A stretch of 17,803 nt of DNA from Hyphomicrobiales bacterium (GTDB lineage: Bacteria > Pseudomonadota > Alphaproteobacteria > Rhizobiales > UBA4765). A program made the translations under genes and the position numbers. Positions 14,374 to 17,803 of this stretch are shown here, one piece after another. Location of the stretch: positions 1 to 17,803 of the forward strand of contig JAIYEB010000389.1 of NCBI GenBank assembly GCA_027487195.1. The letters are read 5' to 3'. Each line of letters starts with the position of its first letter. Position 1 is the first letter of the stretch. Below the pieces are notes generated by a model. It saw only the letters and a program-made list of their open reading frames with translations. It had not been told where the DNA came from and did not search any database.

Positions 14374-15249
14374 CTATGAAAGCCGCACACCCAGCCGCCC
14401 GGCAAGGTCCTGAACGAACTGCTGCGCCACGCGGCCCGAGCGCGCGCCGCGCGTCGTCGACCATTCCAGCGCCTCAGCGCGAAGCTCTTCTGCAGACACT
14501 GTCAGCCCATAGGCTTTGACATAACCGCCGACCATCTCGAGATATTCGTCCTGGCTGCACTTGTGGAAACCAAGCCACAGCCCGAACCGGTCCGACAGCG
14601 ACACTTTCTCTTCAACCGCCTCTCCGGGATTGATCGCGGTCGAGCGTTCATTGTCCATCATGTCGCGTGGCAGAAGATGGCGCCGGTTCGAGGTGGCATA
14701 GAACAAGACGTTCGTGGGCCGGCCCTCAATGCCGCCTTCAAGCGCTGCCTTGAGAGACTTGTAGGAGGCGTCGCCACCATCAAAGGACAGGTCGTCGCAG
14801 AAAATCAGGAACCGGGCCGAGGACGCCCGCATGTGCCCCATGAGCAGCGGCAGGCTTTCGATTTCCTCACGGTGGATCTCGACAAGTTTCAGCTCAGGCG
14901 CTCCGGGCTTCAGGCCTGCGACCACGCTGGCATGCGCAGCCTTGACCAACGATGACTTGCCCATGCCACGCGCACCCCAGAGCAACGCGTTGTTTGCGGG
15001 CAAGCCGTGAGCGAACCGCCGCGTGTTCTCAAGAAGTGTGTCGCGCTGGCGCTCGATGCCGATCAGCAGCCCGACATCAACGCGGTTGACGTTGGGGACC
15101 GGCAGCAACTGGCCAACATCGGCCTGCCAAACGAAGGCATCCGCACCGGAGATGTCAAAGGGCGCGGGCGGCTTCGGCGCGAGGCGCTCGACAGCCGTCG
15201 AGAGGCGCGCGAGTTCTTTCAAGATCTCGGAAAGCGTGGGGTCAGACAT
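14374..15249 (-). CDS. DUF815-family AAA+ ATP-binding protein
   Basis: A predicted cytosolic ATPase of unknown cellular role; DUF815 proteins are widespread in Proteobacteria. In the 291-residue product the P-loop is GARGMGKSS at 92-100, Walker B FLIFCDD at 147-153, and a sensor-1-like Asn lies in YATSNRRHLLP (N188). An N-terminal segment with a short helix (SEILKELARLSTAVERLAP) precedes the ATPase core, and RFGLWLGFHKCSQDEYLEMV resembles the family's lid. Length and motifs are normal. It is the first gene of a minus-strand block with hisZ 59 bases downstream, so co-transcription with the histidine genes is likely. It is divergent from ppdK across a 214-base gap. Confidence is high for the family and low for function. 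Confidence 0.93.
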   Translation of the reverse strand: MSDPTLSEILKELARLSTAVERLAPKPPAPFDISGADAFVWQADVGQLLPVPNVNRVDVGLLIGIERQRDTLLENTRRFAHGLPANNALLWGARGMGKSSLVKAAHASVVAGLKPGAPELKLVEIHREEIESLPLLMGHMRASSARFLIFCDDLSFDGGDASYKSLKAALEGGIEGRPTNVLFYATSNRRHLLPRDMMDNERSTAINPGEAVEEKVSLSDRFGLWLGFHKCSQDEYLEMVGGYVKAYGLTVSAEELRAEALEWSTTRGARSGRVAQQFVQDLAGRLGVRLS

Positions 15250-15321
15250 GCCAGCGCCCTAACATGGGACTTTCGATCCGAGAAGGGGGGCGTCATCCCA
15301 CAGGTCCCTGTCACCAGTCGA

Positions 15322-15350
15322 TTGAGGAATCAACAGCCAGTTTTTATGCT
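15322..15350 (+). promoter_or_regulatory. candidate promoter for ppdK
   Basis: TTGAGG (15322-15327) and TATGCT (15345-15350) are separated by 17 bases, and each matches the sigma-70 consensus at 4 of 6 positions. Transcription would start near 15357, leaving a leader of about 107 bases before the ATG at 15464. A ribosome binding site GGCGGA lies at 15452-15457. The remaining divergent region (15250-15463) holds no further gene. Confidence 0.35.
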
Positions 15351-15463
15351 GGTTCGCGTCATTCACCGCAGGTTCAAACCGTTCACCCCATTGGGCATGG
15401 CACGTGGACAGGTCCGGGCAATTGCTGCAATGACACCACCGTATCTCCAGGGGCGGAATTCAT

Positions 15464-17803
15464 ATGGCAAAGTGGGTCTATACCTTCGGTGACGGCAAGG
15501 CCGAGGGCCAGTCGAGCATGCGCAACCTCTTGGGCGGCAAGGGCGCGAACCTCGCGGAAATGTCGAACCTCGGGCTCCCCGTTCCGCCTGGCTTTACCCT
15601 CACGACCGAGGTGTGCGTCGCCTACTACGCCAATCAGCGCAAATACCCCGATGGATTGAAGGCCGAGGTCGAGGCGGCCGTGGCCCATGTCGGCGCGCTG
15701 GTTGGAAAGCGCTTCGGCGATCCGTCCAATCCACTCCTTGTCTCGGTACGCTCAGGCGCGCGCGCCTCGATGCCTGGCATGATGGATACCGTGCTCAATC
15801 TTGGATTGAACGACGAAACCGTCATTGGCCTTGCCGCCGGCACCGGAAACAGGCGCTTTGCTTTTGACAGCTATCGCCGGTTCATCACCATGTACTCGAA
15901 TGTCGTCCTCGACGTGGAACACCACAATTTCGAGGAAGTTCTTGAACATGTGAAGGAAGAGAAGGGCTACATCCTCGATACGGATATGACGGCCGAGGAC
16001 TGGGAAGCGATCATCAAGGACTACAAGGACCTTGTCATGACGCATACCGGCAAGCCATTCCCGCAGGCACCGGAAGAACAGCTCTGGGGCGCCATTGGCG
16101 CGGTATTCTCCTCCTGGATGAACCAGCGCGCGATCACCTATCGCAGGCTCCATGCCATCCCCGAGAGCTGGGGCACGGCGGTCAACATTCAGGCCATGGT
16201 GTTTGGCAATATGGGCGACACCTCGGCAACAGGTGTGGCTTTCACCCGCAACCCTTCGACCGGCGCGCGCGAGCTTTACGGCGAGTTTCTGGTGAACGCC
16301 CAGGGTGAGGACGTGGTTGCCGGCATCCGCACCCCGCAGGACATCACGGAAGCGGCGCGGATTGCTGCCAGATCGAACCGGCCTTCAATGGAAACACTGA
16401 TGCCCGGCACCTACACGGATTTTCGGGCGATCTGCGACAAGCTCGAGGCCCACTACCGCGATATGCAGGACATTGAGTTCACGGTTGAACAGGGCAAGCT
16501 CTGGATGCTCCAGACCCGCAGCGGCAAGCGCACCGGCAAGGCGGCGCTGCGTATTGCCGTTGATCTGGCCAATGAAGGCGTGATCCCGCGTGAGGAAGCC
16601 GTGAAGCGGGTCGATCCGGGCTCGCTGGATCAGCTCCTGCATCCAACCATCGACCCGAAGGCCGCGCGTGATGTTCTGGCAACCGGTCTGCCAGCTTCGC
16701 CCGGCGCTGCAGCCGGCGCGATCGTGTTCTCGTCTGATGAAGCCGAGATCATGAAGGGCAAGGGCATCGCGGTTATTCTTGTCCGCGTGGAAACCAGCCC
16801 TGAAGACATTCACGGCATGCACGCCGCCGAAGGCATCCTGACAACACGCGGCGGCATGACCAGCCATGCGGCAGTTGTCGCCCGCGGCATGGGAAAACCC
16901 TGCGTTTCGGGGGCAGGTGGCCTGAAGGTCGATTACCGCGCACAGACCATGACAGTTGCCGGACGAACCTTCGCAAAAGGCGAGTTCATCACCATTGATG
17001 GCTCGAGTGGACAGGTTCTTGCAGGTCGGGTCGCCATGCAGCAGCCCGAGCTTTCGGGTGACTTTGGCACTTTGATGGAATGGGCCGACCGCGTCCGGCG
17101 CATGAAGGTCAGGGCGAACGCCGAAACGCCAGCCGACGCGCGAACAGCCCTTGGCTTTGGCGCGGAAGGCATCGGCCTGTGCCGGACCGAGCACATGTTT
17201 TTCGACGAAACCCGCATTCTCGCCGTGCGCGAGATGATCCTCGCCGACAATGAAGCGGGTCGCCGCGCAGCGTTGGCCAAGATCCTGCCGATGCAGCGGG
17301 CTGACTTCGTCGAGCTGTTTGAAATCATGCAGGGCCTGCCGGTCACCATCCGGTTGCTGGATCCACCGCTGCACGAGTTCCTGCCGCATACCGACCAGGA
17401 GATGCAGGGGGTTGCGACCGCCATGGGCGTCCCGGTTGCGCGGATCGAGGCGCGCCGCGCCGAACTCCACGAGTTCAACCCGATGCTCGGCTTTCGCGGG
17501 TGCCGCCTCGCCATTGCCTATCCCGAGATCGCCGAAATGCAGGCCCGGGCCGTCTTTGAGGCTGCCGTTGAAGCCGGCAAGCGCACCGGCCATCCGGTCG
17601 TGCCCGAGATCATGGTCCCGCTTGTCGCCATGAAGGCCGAGCTTGACCTGATCAAGGCACGCATCGTTGCGGTTGCGGAGGCCGTGGCGAAGGAGACAGG
17701 CATTACGATCGAGTATCAGGTCGGCACCATGATCGAGCTTCCGCGCGCAGCCCTCAGGGCTGGCGAGATTGCTCAGTCCGCCGAGTTCTTCTCGTTTGGC
17801 ACC
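15464..17803 (+). CDS. ppdK: pyruvate, phosphate dikinase, N-terminal 780 residues (3' end outside window)
   Basis: Interconverts pyruvate, ATP and phosphate with phosphoenolpyruvate, AMP and pyrophosphate, linking glycolysis and gluconeogenesis. The frame is open from the ATG at 15464 to the last base and encodes 780 of about 890 residues. Domains in order: the N-terminal nucleotide-binding domain (GGKGANLAEM near 24-33, SVRSGARASMPGMMDT, YRRFITMYSNVV); the swivelling phosphohistidine domain with TTRGGMTSHAAVVARGMGK, catalytic His468; and the start of the PEP/pyruvate-binding barrel (GIGLCRTEHMFF, PLHEFLPH, NPMLGFRGCRLAI, EYQVGTMIELPRA). The C-terminal active-site cysteine segment lies beyond the edge. 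The ribosome binding site GGCGGA is six bases before the start. Confidence 0.97.
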   Translation, partial: MAKWVYTFGDGKAEGQSSMRNLLGGKGANLAEMSNLGLPVPPGFTLTTEVCVAYYANQRKYPDGLKAEVEAAVAHVGALVGKRFGDPSNPLLVSVRSGARASMPGMMDTVLNLGLNDETVIGLAAGTGNRRFAFDSYRRFITMYSNVVLDVEHHNFEEVLEHVKEEKGYILDTDMTAEDWEAIIKDYKDLVMTHTGKPFPQAPEEQLWGAIGAVFSSWMNQRAITYRRLHAIPESWGTAVNIQAMVFGNMGDTSATGVAFTRNPSTGARELYGEFLVNAQGEDVVAGIRTPQDITEAARIAARSNRPSMETLMPGTYTDFRAICDKLEAHYRDMQDIEFTVEQGKLWMLQTRSGKRTGKAALRIAVDLANEGVIPREEAVKRVDPGSLDQLLHPTIDPKAARDVLATGLPASPGAAAGAIVFSSDEAEIMKGKGIAVILVRVETSPEDIHGMHAAEGILTTRGGMTSHAAVVARGMGKPCVSGAGGLKVDYRAQTMTVAGRTFAKGEFITIDGSSGQVLAGRVAMQQPELSGDFGTLMEWADRVRRMKVRANAETPADARTALGFGAEGIGLCRTEHMFFDETRILAVREMILADNEAGRRAALAKILPMQRADFVELFEIMQGLPVTIRLLDPPLHEFLPHTDQEMQGVATAMGVPVARIEARRAELHEFNPMLGFRGCRLAIAYPEIAEMQARAVFEAAVEAGKRTGHPVVPEIMVPLVAMKAELDLIKARIVAVAEAVAKETGITIEYQVGTMIELPRAALRAGEIAQSAEFFSFGT

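Noticed and set aside
15368..15383. tRNA T-loop-like GGTTCAAACC
   Set aside because: No D-arm, anticodon arm or acceptor pairing can be found around it.
15456..15466. Overlapping EcoRI (GAATTC) and NdeI (CATATG) sites at the ppdK start, suggestive of a cloning junction
   Set aside because: The flanks are continuous genomic-looking sequence with a natural ribosome binding site; a chance overlap is the simpler explanation.

Overview
The window looks like chromosomal, housekeeping-rich DNA from an alphaproteobacterium, most likely of the order Hyphomicrobiales (Rhizobiales). The base composition is G+C-rich. The gene content points the same way: a HisZ/HisG pair with overlapping ends, a rplY-pth-ychF cluster, a DUF815 ATPase, an alphaproteobacterial-type pyruvate phosphate dikinase, and a candidate Irr-type iron box in front of a bacterioferritin-associated ferredoxin. 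I see no phage genes, insertion sequence, CRISPR array, tRNA or rRNA.

Layout. Bases 1-1047 are the 3' part of zwf (glucose-6-phosphate dehydrogenase). A small secreted lipoprotein gene follows (1114-1638). A cysteine-rich Bfd-type [2Fe-2S] protein (1926-2192) lies downstream of an ICE-like palindrome. After about 400 bases with no convincing gene comes an M20 metallodipeptidase (2594-3979), which converges with an orphan family-5 (oligopeptide-type) solute-binding protein (3986-5551, minus strand). The 360-base region behind it is rich in inverted repeats and carries the likely promoter of rplY. rplY, pth and ychF run together on the plus strand (5915-8354).

From 8416 to 11948 is the accessory-looking part: two tandem MaoC-like hot-dog hydratases sharing an ATGA overlap, then a tight three-gene unit of an MhpA-like FAD monooxygenase, a glycine-rich lipoprotein and a 63-residue DUF2783 protein. 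This suggests a small oxidation/hydration route for an aromatic or acyl-CoA-type substrate, but no substrate can be read from the sequence. Bases 11949-12235 hold no protein gene but end in a near-perfect intrinsic terminator. They contain a candidate small RNA with three stem-loops and C-rich, anti-Shine-Dalgarno-like unpaired segments; this is the most promising undescribed element in the window.

The minus-strand block 15249-12234 is transcribed in the order DUF815 ATPase, hisZ, hisG, the last two making the hetero-oligomeric first enzyme of histidine synthesis. Divergent from it, ppdK (pyruvate phosphate dikinase) starts at 15464 and runs off the right edge.

Most genes are ordinary. The points worth follow-up are the sRNA candidate, the monooxygenase/lipoprotein/DUF2783 unit with the MaoC pair, the iron box with the cysteine-rich Bfd, the repeat-dense region before rplY, and an unusual active-site motif in peptidyl-tRNA hydrolase.
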